Shown: positions 43,564 to 52,921 of the stretch, piece by piece
Numbering within the stretch: the first letter of the stretch is position 1
Layout of the letters: each line of letters begins with the position of its first letter
Source of the DNA: Thecaphora thlaspeos
Taxonomy: Eukaryota > Basidiomycota > Ustilaginomycetes > Urocystidales > Glomosporiaceae
Direction of reading: 5' to 3'
Length of the DNA: 64,000 nucleotides
Assembly (NCBI GenBank): GCA_900291925.1
Contig: UWYS01000003.1
Location: 620,001-684,000, forward strand
Position numbers and translations under genes: made by a program
Notes under the pieces: generated by a model
What the model saw: only the letters and a program-made list of their open reading frames with translations
What the model was told of the DNA's origin: nothing
The model's database searches: none

Positions 43564-46500
43564 TCATTCTTCGAAGTCCTCTCCGAACACCAGATCTACC
43601 TTCCTTTCTGGCATGACGAGTTGTTTCGGTCTGAAGCTCAAGCCGCTCTCTCTTCGCTTCAGTGCTCCTTCGTCGTACTCTTCCTTTTGCTCGTCCTGCT
43701 CTTCAGATAGACTTGGACTGAAAGGTGTAGATCGTTTGAGTGGTGACGTCCTTCCTGCCACACTCCCACCTGCGTTCACGTTGGATGGAGAGAAAGTGGT
43801 GCGTGCCATGTCGTGTGCCGAGGAGGAGGTGGTGGAGGAGGATTGGTATTCTTCTGCAAGCATGGAAGAGCTGGTGCGCGGTGGGATCTTGAATGGATGA
43901 GGCTTTTCCTCGCCCTTTGACGCTGTGCCCGCATCGGTCGCAGTCGCAGGGGCAGTGGCAGGGAGATGAGCGAATGCGTCGTTGCCTGGTTGCAATTCGC
44001 CTCCGCCGGTCCTACCTTCATCCGCTACCGCCACCTGTCTCATGATCTCGTTGATCTCGTCCAGCAGTGGGTCGGGCAGGAGCGGAACGGGACTCCAGCT
44101 CCCGCCCGCTGCGAAGCCTTTGCCCTGCGGAAACAGGCTGGAGCGACTGGCGGTGCTCAAGCCCGTCGCGTTCGACGTTCCGCTCCTCACGCTCTCCCCA
44201 CCCCCACCACCAGCTCCCACTGCGGCCGAGGCAGTCGTGTCAGCGTCGGCATTCAAGTCTTCCGGCGTAGCGGGTCGAGACCCGCGACGCGACGATGCAG
44301 CAGTCGAAGAGCGCGAAGAGCGTACCGGCGAGCCGCTCTCGGACCCGGCGACGCTGCGCAGGCTCGGCGTGCCTGTCCCCGTAAAGTGACCGCGGCCGAA
44401 CCCGAACGCGTCGCCCGGCGTGACGATCATCGCGTCCGGCCGCGAAGGCAGCGCAAACGGCAGCATGTCGCGGCTGTTGAGCGTCTCGCCCACCACCTCC
44501 GATGTTGAGATCGACAACGGCCGCCCTTTGACGCCCATGGGAGCACCCGCCGCCGTCCAGGGCGGGACGTAGTCGGCCATACTCTTGCCCGGGGTAAAGA
44601 GGCCGTCGATCGCCCGCTGTGCCGACTGCGCTATCGCTTCCACCACCGTCAGAGGTTCAGAGGCCCCTGCCGTAGCGATCGTTGACATGCTCTCATCGCC
44701 GCCGCCCGCTTCGTAGATGCTGCCGCCGCCGCTGTGGCTTCGGTCTGCTGCGCCATCGACGTCCATGGCTTCTGCGTCAGCGTCGCCAACGGGCTCGTCG
44801 GTGTAGCAGCCGTGATCGTGTCCATCGCCGTCGCCAACACTGCTGAGGCTCGGCGAGCGGCTGTCTGGCGTGTAGCCGTTTTGAGTGGCCGTGCCGGACA
44901 GGTGGTGCTGCGATGATGAAGGCGGCGGCAGAAAGCCGGCAATGCTCTCGCGATGGGCCGACGCCGCCGCATGCTTGCGCCGTTGCCGGATGGCGCGCTC
45001 CTCGATAGCCTGCTGACACGCTTGGTCCTCCTGCCTCCGCTTCCAGTCGATGATGAGCTGGTCGAGGTACTGGACGCACTCTTCGCTCATCCGCGTCTCG
45101 CCCACCTCGTAGCGGTAGTCTTTGACCGCCTTGCGCATCTGCAGCGGGTTGAGCGCCTTGAGGCCTTGCATGGTGGCGATCAGACCGTCGAACTCGTAGA
45201 GCGAACTCTGGCACTGAAGCCACGAGACGAGCTGCGAGAGCGGCGACAGGTGGGCGTGGACGATGCTGAGCGGCAGCGCGTTGCTTCGCGCCCAGTCCTC
45301 GAGCGCGCTGACGTTGAGCCGGATCTGCATCGCCCTTGATCGGCACAGGTAGCGCTTGCGCGAGAGGACCCGGTTAAAGAGCTCGCAGCCGACCCAGAAA
45401 AAGATCTGCGAAAGCCCTTGGATGATGATGGCCGGGTTGATCTCGTACAGCTGGAGGACGTGCAGCGTCGAAGTCAGCAGCGACGTGATGGTCCGCGGCG
45501 AAGGGCGCGACAGCAGGTCGGCTGCCGTCACGTTGCACGATACCTCGCGCACCGGCGTCAGAGCTTCGCCGAGCTGCCGCCGCGAAGGCGACGAGCCATC
45601 GTAGGGCGATCTCAGCTGCGAGTCCGGCCGGCCCAGGGAGCCCCCCGCCTTTGACGACGGGCTACCGATGCCCATGGACGGCGACGTGCTTGTCGCGTGC
45701 TGGCTCGGGTCGGAGCCATTCTGCTCCCTCCGTCCGAAGATTTGGTTGATGGGCCGCCGCGCGTTGCTGTTGCCGGCGTTGATGCTGGAAGAGCTGGCTG
45801 CGGCCGATAGCGTACTCTGCTGCCCTATGCCCTTGACGCTGCCGGCGAGCGTCCGCATGAACTTCCACTCGCCCTCGAAGCGCACCTCTTCGAAACCTTC
45901 GATCGCCTCGTGGTCAAGGATCGCCTGGTCGAGCGCCTTGTCGATGCGTCTTTCAGCGTCTCGGATCACAAAGACGTAGATCTCGTTCAAGAGGTCCGCC
46001 AGCAGCGCGCGGTACTCGCTTACCGCCTCCGACTCCTGCAGGGTAGCATCCTTCTGCGTGTAATAGTGCAGGAGGCTGCAGTTGTAGAGCCAGAAGGCAA
46101 GGTAGGTCATGTCGGTCGGGTGAGCGTAGATCGACCCTTCGATCCGGTCGATGGCGCCGAGGAAGAGCTCCTCGAGGAGCTCCTCGTCGCCGAGCGAGCA
46201 CGCGTACCGCGTACAGAGGAAGAGGACGTTAGCCGGTGCGGCCCGAGACGTCCAAGGCGCTCTCGAAGGCTTGATGTTGGAGACCATCCGGTCGAGCAGC
46301 GGCGTCAGATCGTTTAGTCCAAAGACGAGCATCTGGTCGCTGCGCACCTTGCTCCAATCGAAATCGACCGAGAGCACATCGCTACCGACCTCGATCGCGC
46401 CGCATCCCGATGCGAGCCCGGACGGCGCGAGCTTGGGCACCCCTCTCCGGCGAGTGGATCTGGACGTTGGTGCGTCGGGTCCTGCGTCGTGTGCGCTGGC

Positions 46501-47577
46501 GACCGGCTCGCCGACGAGGGCCGAGTAATCGAGCTCCAGCATCACGGCGATGTCCAGCATCGCCCGTTTGCGCCCTTCGGCGACCTCCCTCGCTCTAAGC
46601 TCCTGGTCTGCGATGTGCGCACGCTCAACTTTGCCAACGAGGCGCCTGGATGCAGTGATCTGGCTGCTGGTCCGGCTGTGTCCGGGCTTAAAGGTGCTGA
46701 GCGACGAGGCCCTCGAGTGGAGCGGCTGGTTCAAGCCGGACCAGGACCTGCCGACCTCCATCGACGGAAGCAACGCCGCCGACTTGCGCGGAGAGCCGGG
46801 AGTGCCGGCGTTATGGGACAAGAAGCTGAGGTCATGCAGCCGTTGCGTAGAAGAGGTCTGCATGGCCGAGAGCCTCTGGTGTTCGTAGATAAGGTCGGCT
46901 AGCTGGTCCCTCTCGACCTGCCCGCCGGAGCCTCCGAGCTGCTTGACGCCCGCAGCGTCCGGGGCGGCTGAAAGGATAAAGTCCTCGCAGCTGGTCCCCT
47001 TGCTGCTGCGGGCATCGACATCTGCGCCGTGCTCGAGCAAGTAGGCCGACAGCGTGAGGTTGGAGCTGTTCGTGGCCCACATGAGCGGGGTCCAGCCGCA
47101 GGCGTCCCTCTCGTCGACGTTGGCGCCGTTCATGACGAGCATTGTGACGCAGTCAACGTGACCCGCGCACGATGCCAGCACTACGGGCCCCGTTCCGTCC
47201 TCGTCGCGGATCTCGTCAAAGGCTATCCACGGCCTCCCGTTGGCGTCAACCCCGCTGTCTGCACCCGCGATAATGGCGCGCGCCTCATGGCGCGGGTCGA
47301 GCAGCCAGGAGAGCATGTCGGTGTCTCCGCTACTGGCGGCGCGAAGGAGGGCACGGGAGAGCTTCTGCCGCTTGGCCTCTGGCGAGGCCTTGCTAGACCT
47401 GGCCAGGGTCTCTAGAAGGTCGAGTGATGGGCATAGGTCGAGGATGGGGTCGGAGAGGATGGACGCCTCGAGGTCGAGGATCTGGGGCGAGAGTGGAGCG
47501 ACGCTGGGCTGGTCTGATCTGGACGAAGGATGCTGTAATGTTTGCGAGACGCTGGCGCCGCCATCTTGCACCTCCAT
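43564..47577 (-). CDS. ankyrin-repeat and DIL-domain protein
   Basis: Single-exon gene of 1337 residues, ATG 47575-47577. Residues about 70-200 form ankyrin repeats (GTGPVVLASCAGHVDCVTML, GWTPLMWATNSSNLTLSAYL, EHGADVDARSSKG). Residues about 415-845 form a DIL (dilute) domain, the cargo-binding fold of class V myosins: AFWLYNCSLLHYYTQKD, LLNEIYVFVIRDAERRID, INPAIIIQGLSQIFFWVGCE, LFNRVLSRKRYLCRSRAMQI and LEDWARSNALP. Fungi have myosin-free proteins that join ankyrin repeats to DIL; a role in vesicle or organelle tethering is inferred from the DIL family only. The last 450 residues are Ser/Gly-rich and disordered. A coiled basic segment (RRQEDQACQQAIEERAIRQ) follows the DIL domain. Confidence 0.9.
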   Translation of the reverse strand: MEVQDGGASVSQTLQHPSSRSDQPSVAPLSPQILDLEASILSDPILDLCPSLDLLETLARSSKASPEAKRQKLSRALLRAASSGDTDMLSWLLDPRHEARAIIAGADSGVDANGRPWIAFDEIRDEDGTGPVVLASCAGHVDCVTMLVMNGANVDERDACGWTPLMWATNSSNLTLSAYLLEHGADVDARSSKGTSCEDFILSAAPDAAGVKQLGGSGGQVERDQLADLIYEHQRLSAMQTSSTQRLHDLSFLSHNAGTPGSPRKSAALLPSMEVGRSWSGLNQPLHSRASSLSTFKPGHSRTSSQITASRRLVGKVERAHIADQELRAREVAEGRKRAMLDIAVMLELDYSALVGEPVASAHDAGPDAPTSRSTRRRGVPKLAPSGLASGCGAIEVGSDVLSVDFDWSKVRSDQMLVFGLNDLTPLLDRMVSNIKPSRAPWTSRAAPANVLFLCTRYACSLGDEELLEELFLGAIDRIEGSIYAHPTDMTYLAFWLYNCSLLHYYTQKDATLQESEAVSEYRALLADLLNEIYVFVIRDAERRIDKALDQAILDHEAIEGFEEVRFEGEWKFMRTLAGSVKGIGQQSTLSAAASSSSINAGNSNARRPINQIFGRREQNGSDPSQHATSTSPSMGIGSPSSKAGGSLGRPDSQLRSPYDGSSPSRRQLGEALTPVREVSCNVTAADLLSRPSPRTITSLLTSTLHVLQLYEINPAIIIQGLSQIFFWVGCELFNRVLSRKRYLCRSRAMQIRLNVSALEDWARSNALPLSIVHAHLSPLSQLVSWLQCQSSLYEFDGLIATMQGLKALNPLQMRKAVKDYRYEVGETRMSEECVQYLDQLIIDWKRRQEDQACQQAIEERAIRQRRKHAAASAHRESIAGFLPPPSSSQHHLSGTATQNGYTPDSRSPSLSSVGDGDGHDHGCYTDEPVGDADAEAMDVDGAADRSHSGGGSIYEAGGGDESMSTIATAGASEPLTVVEAIAQSAQRAIDGLFTPGKSMADYVPPWTAAGAPMGVKGRPLSISTSEVVGETLNSRDMLPFALPSRPDAMIVTPGDAFGFGRGHFTGTGTPSLRSVAGSESGSPVRSSRSSTAASSRRGSRPATPEDLNADADTTASAAVGAGGGGGESVRSGTSNATGLSTASRSSLFPQGKGFAAGGSWSPVPLLPDPLLDEINEIMRQVAVADEGRTGGGELQPGNDAFAHLPATAPATATDAGTASKGEEKPHPFKIPPRTSSSMLAEEYQSSSTTSSSAHDMARTTFSPSNVNAGGSVAGRTSPLKRSTPFSPSLSEEQDEQKEEYDEGALKRRESGLSFRPKQLVMPERKVDLVFGEDFEE

Positions 47578-48991
47578 GGCCCGAAAGGATCAGGGGCTCC
47601 CCGGTGGAGCCGTATAGGAGCAGCTGGGACTCGTTGTGCAAAGTGGAGTAGGGCTAGCAGGCGACGGGAGAGTTCGCAAGACGAAGTTGTGTTGGAACTG
47701 CCGAAATTTGCCTAGAAGTGATGTGAGAAGGGTGGTGCTCCACCGCCACGCTCAGCATGTAGCTGGACCGGAGGCGTGCCCGATTGAGTCGTAAAGGGAT
47801 CGAGACAGTTGTCGTCGTGGGACACTGCAGGCGGCGATTTAAGGAGTCTTACGATAGAATGATGCTTATGCTGCGGATGTCGGCGGGTGCAGGTTGCAAG
47901 GCAGATCTCGCGTTCCTGTCGAGTCGAGCTTCTCGACGCGAAGCGGCCGGCGTCGGGCGGAAGGATATGCTTGGCGTGCGGCGGCTCCTGTAGGGTCGCC
48001 GAGAGAGCGAGAGCGAGAGCGAGAACGAGTGTTGATCTGGGCGGTGACAGCGGGACTCAGAGGTGGTCGTGGGTCGCTGAGGGAAAGAGGTGGGGGATGG
48101 GGCAGCTATGGCGAGCGAGGGGCCATTGGGTCGGAGGATGGCGAGTGGTGGTGGAGAGGATGTGAGCGGGGGGGGGGGCTGAGGTGTTGTTCTTTGCTGC
48201 GCCCGCGTTGTGCTTTGCACCCACACACGCCCGACGCCCGTGCGTGCCGGCCGCCTGGCCTCGTGCGCGGTGTTGATGTCTCTGGCTGGCCCGTCCGCCT
48301 GTCGAGCCGGCTGACGTCAAAGCGGCCGCCCCCTTGTCCTCGGATCCGCTTCCACCTACCTGCAGGCGGAAAAGAAAAGAAAAAGAAGGAAAAAAAGCCC
48401 TCGGCGGCGAGGGCGCAGGGAAATCGAAAGAGACAAACGTTCGAGCGGCCAGCCTCGCGCTCCGTTCTTCCGTTCTTCCCTTCTTCCAACACGAATCCAA
48501 AGGCGACGGTCGGACATTCCTCTCTCCCTTGACCTTCCAGTCCCTTTGCGTCGGCTTCTTGGTAGCCCCCTTCGCCCTTCCCTTCCGGACAAGGACAAAG
48601 GGGGCTTCTACCTCGAACGCCGTGCGAAAGTAGAGGGTTCCTCGAGCAGACCTCAACAGACTGACTATTTTGAGTGTGCTCCGTCTCTCTTCTCCTTAGG
48701 CGCGGGCACAATTGTGTACAGTCACATCACCCTCCCTTTGTTCCTCCTCGTAATCCTCCTCTCTTCCTATCCTTCCTTTCCCTGCTGTTCCTATCCTCTT
48801 TACTCCTGCTCGCACAAACCTGAAGAGCTCAGACGAATCCAGTAAAAATAGCTGCTTTGCGTTTCATCGTCTTGGGTCTGACAATGCGTGATAGAGATGG
48901 ACACCGCAGAGGTCTAAAAGTACAAGATATGGGAAAAGATGCGGGAGTGTCGTATCCGACCGATTTGGCTGCCTATCGAATCAACCCTACT
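47578..48991. other. 1.4 kb gene-free region
   Basis: This lies between the start of the ankyrin-DIL gene (-) and the stop of the monooxygenase gene (-). The left part is presumably the ankyrin-DIL promoter. It contains a GAGAGCGAGAGC stretch near 48000 and a purine run (GAAAAGAAAAG type) near 48370-48400. Overlapping open frames on both strands at 47890-48710 are compositionally biased and show no domain. Confidence 0.55.
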
Positions 48992-51199
48992 CTACAGCCT
49001 CGACGCACCCGCGGCCTCGGCCACCACGTTGCGCTCCTCGAGGAAGCCGTCAAAGTACGTCTCGATGGCCTTCCAGCCCTTGGCGCCCTGGTCGAGCGGG
49101 AAGACGGCGCCCACGTATCCGTCGGGGCGGCATACGACGATGCCGCCGTCCTGCAGGCCCCACTTGGTGTGGAGGCCGCCGACGGTATCGTCGCCGTCGG
49201 CCTGGCCGATGCGCGCGCCGCCCTGCTCGACGTCGTCGGTGTACAGCATCGCCTTGAGCGGGCCAAGGTCCTCGATCTCCTCGAGCTCGATCTTGAAGCG
49301 GTTCTGCTTGACGATCAGCATCAGGTGGAAGAAGGGGTTGGCCTCCTCCGCGTAGCCCTTGCCCAGGCCCGTATTGAGCGCGTCCGGACGCTGGTGGTAC
49401 GCGCCGTGTGCCAGGTGGTGGGCGCGCGCGTTGGGCCGGAAGCGCTGGAGGAACGACGAGGCAGACGAGAGGTGCTTGGCCAGGCCCTGCAGCTTGCTCC
49501 GGTTCGGCTCCAGGTCGCCGGCGCAGACGTAGATTCGGAAGCCGCCGGGCGCGGTGAACTGGATCTCGTGGATCAGGCGGACGGGCTGGCTGTTGGACCA
49601 GCGCGTTACCCACGAAGGTAGTAGGCGACCGCCCGGCTGCAGCTTGTCCGTGATCTTTGAGACGCCGAGCTTCGAGGGGTCGCGGAAATTGAGGACGTTG
49701 TCGGCGTAGAAGACACCCGCGCCCGTAGTGAAGGCAGCGTTGCGTCGCTGGATGTCGATGAAGTGCTCGCGCTTCTGGGCCTCGGTCATGTTGGCGACCT
49801 CAGGCGTGTTCTTGGGGATCTCGCCGCTGAAGAGGGCCGAGTACTCCGAGTCGAAATCGACCAGCTGCTTGCCGGTGGCGTGGCGCTCGTCGTGGTAGGT
49901 CGCAAGGAGAATGTTACGCTTAGCCAGGCCCTTTTCCGCAAGATTGATGCGCCACGCCAACGCCTGGGCGTCGATGATGGCCGTGTTCATTCCCTGGCCC
50001 GCCTTGGGGCTGTGGGTGTGGCAGGCGTCGCCAGCGATGAAGACGTGGTGGCCGGGGAACGAGGCACTGTTGTCGCCCGCCGCCTTGCTCGCGGGGAGCG
50101 AGTATCGGCTGACAAGACGCTGGCCGATCGGGTAGCACGTGTACCACTCGATACTCTTGAAGTCGAAGAGGTAGGGGTAGGCAATCTCCTTGATGGCCTT
50201 CATGACCATGTCCGAGGTGACCTTGTCACGCGCGTCGAGCGCGCTCTCCTTGCTCTTCTCGCCCTCGAGCCTGTTCACCTGCGTGTAGCATCGGATGATT
50301 GGCTCGCCCTTTTCGTTGTTCTCACGCGGGAAGATGTAGAGGGCACCGTGGTTCTGCGAGTGGATCGCGGCAATCTTGCGAACGTCGGGGAAGTCGGTCT
50401 CGACGACGCAGTCGAGCGCGGCCCAGAGCGTGTCGACCCAGTCACCGTCGAACGTGACGGAGTGTCGGTCCTCCATCGTCTTGCGGACGCGCGATCGTCC
50501 GCCGTCGCAACCGACGAGGTACTTGGTCTTGACCGTCTTGGTCTCACCGGTCGGCTTGATGACGCTGATGGGGGCGCCACCCTCGTTGGTCGTCTCCAGG
50601 ACCGGCTTCATCTTTTCGAGCGTGACGGTGACCGGGTGGCTGCCGTCGCCCATGTGGAAGTCCTTGAAGGCCCACGGCCGCGTGACGCGCTGGCCGTGCC
50701 TCTCCATGTCGCGGAGGTAGCCGCCCTCGATCAGCCCCTGCTGGAGGCCGAGGGTGCAGTTGTCCTGGATTTCCATGTTGGTGGGGAACGATTGCACTCG
50801 ACGCGTCCGCTCGATACCGCGCTTCCCGTCGCTGCGCGGGTCCCAGAAGGTGCGCTCGTACGACGACGCGCTGCGCTCAAAGAACTCCGATCCGATCGGC
50901 TCCATGTTGCGGAGCACCTCGATCGTCCGCGGCTGGATACCGTCGGCGCGACCGGCGGTGGTGGGCTCGGACCGCTCGTCGACGACCAGCACGTCGTGGC
51001 CGCCGAAGCGCGCCAGCGACGTGGCCAGCATCAGGCCGGCGGGACCGGCACCGATGATGACGACGTCCCACGTGGTCCTGTCGATGTGGCTGAGCGCATC
51101 GGGGTAGTTGTGGGTGCTGTGGGCGTACTTGCCGCCGGCCTTTGCCTCCTCGACCGCTTGGCCGGGCGCCGACGAGGCCTGCACTGCGTTGGGAGCCAT
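48992..51199 (-). CDS. FAD-dependent phenol 2-monooxygenase family enzyme
   Basis: Class A flavoprotein hydroxylase that uses NADPH and O2 to hydroxylate a phenolic ring (phenol to catechol in the type enzyme). Single exon, 735 residues, close to the 660-700 usual for fungal phenol hydroxylases; ATG 51197-51199. Rossmann FAD motif GAGPAG at residues 50-55 in WDVVIIGAGPAGLMLATSLA; ADGIQPRTIEVL; the DG motif in LVGCDGGRSRVRKT; and the FAD-ribityl GD motif in FIAGDACHTHSPKAGQGMN. The C-terminal 200 residues match the thioredoxin-fold tail (RIYVCAGDL; GGIVVCRPDGYVGAV). Codon use is strongly biased to C/G-ending codons, suggesting high expression. The natural substrate (phenol, resorcinol or a lignin-derived aromatic) cannot be read from sequence. 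No ring-cleavage gene is adjacent. Confidence 0.93.
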   Translation of the reverse strand: MAPNAVQASSAPGQAVEEAKAGGKYAHSTHNYPDALSHIDRTTWDVVIIGAGPAGLMLATSLARFGGHDVLVVDERSEPTTAGRADGIQPRTIEVLRNMEPIGSEFFERSASSYERTFWDPRSDGKRGIERTRRVQSFPTNMEIQDNCTLGLQQGLIEGGYLRDMERHGQRVTRPWAFKDFHMGDGSHPVTVTLEKMKPVLETTNEGGAPISVIKPTGETKTVKTKYLVGCDGGRSRVRKTMEDRHSVTFDGDWVDTLWAALDCVVETDFPDVRKIAAIHSQNHGALYIFPRENNEKGEPIIRCYTQVNRLEGEKSKESALDARDKVTSDMVMKAIKEIAYPYLFDFKSIEWYTCYPIGQRLVSRYSLPASKAAGDNSASFPGHHVFIAGDACHTHSPKAGQGMNTAIIDAQALAWRINLAEKGLAKRNILLATYHDERHATGKQLVDFDSEYSALFSGEIPKNTPEVANMTEAQKREHFIDIQRRNAAFTTGAGVFYADNVLNFRDPSKLGVSKITDKLQPGGRLLPSWVTRWSNSQPVRLIHEIQFTAPGGFRIYVCAGDLEPNRSKLQGLAKHLSSASSFLQRFRPNARAHHLAHGAYHQRPDALNTGLGKGYAEEANPFFHLMLIVKQNRFKIELEEIEDLGPLKAMLYTDDVEQGGARIGQADGDDTVGGLHTKWGLQDGGIVVCRPDGYVGAVFPLDQGAKGWKAIETYFDGFLEERNVVAEAAGASRL

Positions 51200-52921
51200 A
51201 GCAGGTGGGGTGTGATGTATTCGGTGTTCGGTGTTCGGTGGAAGGGGGGACGGTGGAAGAAAGAAGGTGGACTGTCCGTCGAGAGATGCCTAGTCCGTTG
51301 CAGGTGGGATGCTGCTGCTCCTGTGCCGTTCCTATGCTGTTGAGAAGAGGGACCGCTGGGGAGGTTGGTGTACGCAGATGCCGAGGATCAGAAGGGATGT
51401 TGGATGGTGACGGGGGACCCGACTGAGACTCTGAGAGGCTGCTCTTATACAGGCGAGCCTCTTACCCCCATCTCATCCCCCTCCTCCTTCGTAGATAAGT
51501 GGGCTAGTGCTGTATGTAAGATCGGCGAAAGCGCCCTGGTCCCGGAATACGAGGAAGGCCAGCTGACAGAAGAGGGTGCTGACGGCGCTTGGGGCGCTTT
51601 GTGGAGAAGGCACGGCAGGGCCCCGCCTCATCCGGACAGCCGGAGCGCACACGGACGCCCGATCCGAGGCGGCACACGGCCCTGGGTGGGGCGGCCAGCG
51701 TTTTCCGCCCCTGTCGGCAGGCCCGTCGCGGGCCAAGGATCGAGGAAAAGCCACAGATGTGACTTGAAAGTTGTTCCGCATTCGACTGGCCGCCCCGCTC
51801 CTCGTGTCGTCCGGAACACCCCAACGTGTGTGTGAATCTGCCAGGCGCGAAAGTGCTGCGGCCACAAGATCGCGGCACCACGACACCATTCAGGAACAAT
51901 CACACAGCTACAACGACACGAAGGCTTCAGGATGCACCGGTCCTCTTCACGGTGAAGTCAACAGGTGGGAGGGTTTGAGCTCGACCTGTCCTACAGAGCT
52001 CGGCGGCAACGCCGGAACCCTTACCGTCAGCACCGCCGGATCCATACCGAAGGTGCCAGGCCGTGGACAGACAGAACGCTAGATCGCAGCGTTGACAAAC
52101 AGATTGGTGAAGCCTGTTGGGGAAGGATGTACGTCCAGATTGATGCACACACCAGGTGAGGATCACCCGATAGCGTCAAGTCGACCCTCACGTTGACACC
52201 GACCTCTATCTATGAGGCTGCAGCCGAACAAGAGGCGGTTGCGGCGAAGCAGCTTCGCTAGTCTCGGGTCGTGCTAGCACGTCGTCTGAGAGGCGTGTGG
52301 ACGGCCAGACAAAGGCAGCAGCGAGAGGTAGGGTCTATCCGGGGGCTCCGAGGCGCTTGATACTACTCTGAAGATCTTGGCGCGATAGCGGCGGACGATG
52401 AAACGGCGCGAGATGGAGGCAAGAGCGCCACCGACTCAACTTGTCCACCTCCCTCGACTTGCCTAGCCCATTTAACCTGACACGGAATGTCCGGCTATGC
52501 CCCTCTCTTCCACAACAGGTTCGCTGCTCTCCCGCTGAATGAGTACAGGCCAAGGGTGATGACGCGAAGAAGGATGGTGATGGCCTCCTCTCGCCGCTAG
52601 TGGCATGATTGGAGGAAGAAGAGCCGACGTCGACCACCATCACATGTCCAGCTTGCAACCGATCGACTCACAGAAGAGGAGGGCCAAGGAAAAAGCTTTG
52701 GTTTGCGTCTTCATATTACCGACCTTATTCGTATGTCCTGACGGTTAGCACGTAGAAGTACATGGAAGGGTGACTAGCACGAAAAGACGTGCCGCTAGGA
52801 TCCTCGGATTGGAAGGGTAAAGGACTACTTCAAAGCGTCGCAAGGAACGGAGCCGCGGTATAGAAAGGCTTGCGAGAAGAGTCATGCAGAGAAACGCAAG
52901 AGAATGTTAGGTAGCATCCAA
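51200..52921. other. 1.7 kb gene-free region with the monooxygenase promoter
   Basis: The left end is the promoter and leader of the monooxygenase gene (-). The rest, up to the stop of the next - gene at 52922, has no coding sequence that I can support and no clear repeat. Confidence 0.6.
51446..51453 (-). promoter_or_regulatory. probable TATA box of the monooxygenase gene
   Basis: The - strand reads CTGTATAAGAGC about 250 bases upstream of the monooxygenase ATG. TATA boxes are uncommon in this GC-rich window, so it fits a regulated, inducible gene. Confidence 0.45.

Noticed and set aside
47890..48711. several 190-210-residue frames on both strands
   Set aside because: Mutually overlapping, Arg/Gly-rich and without domain features; probably non-coding.
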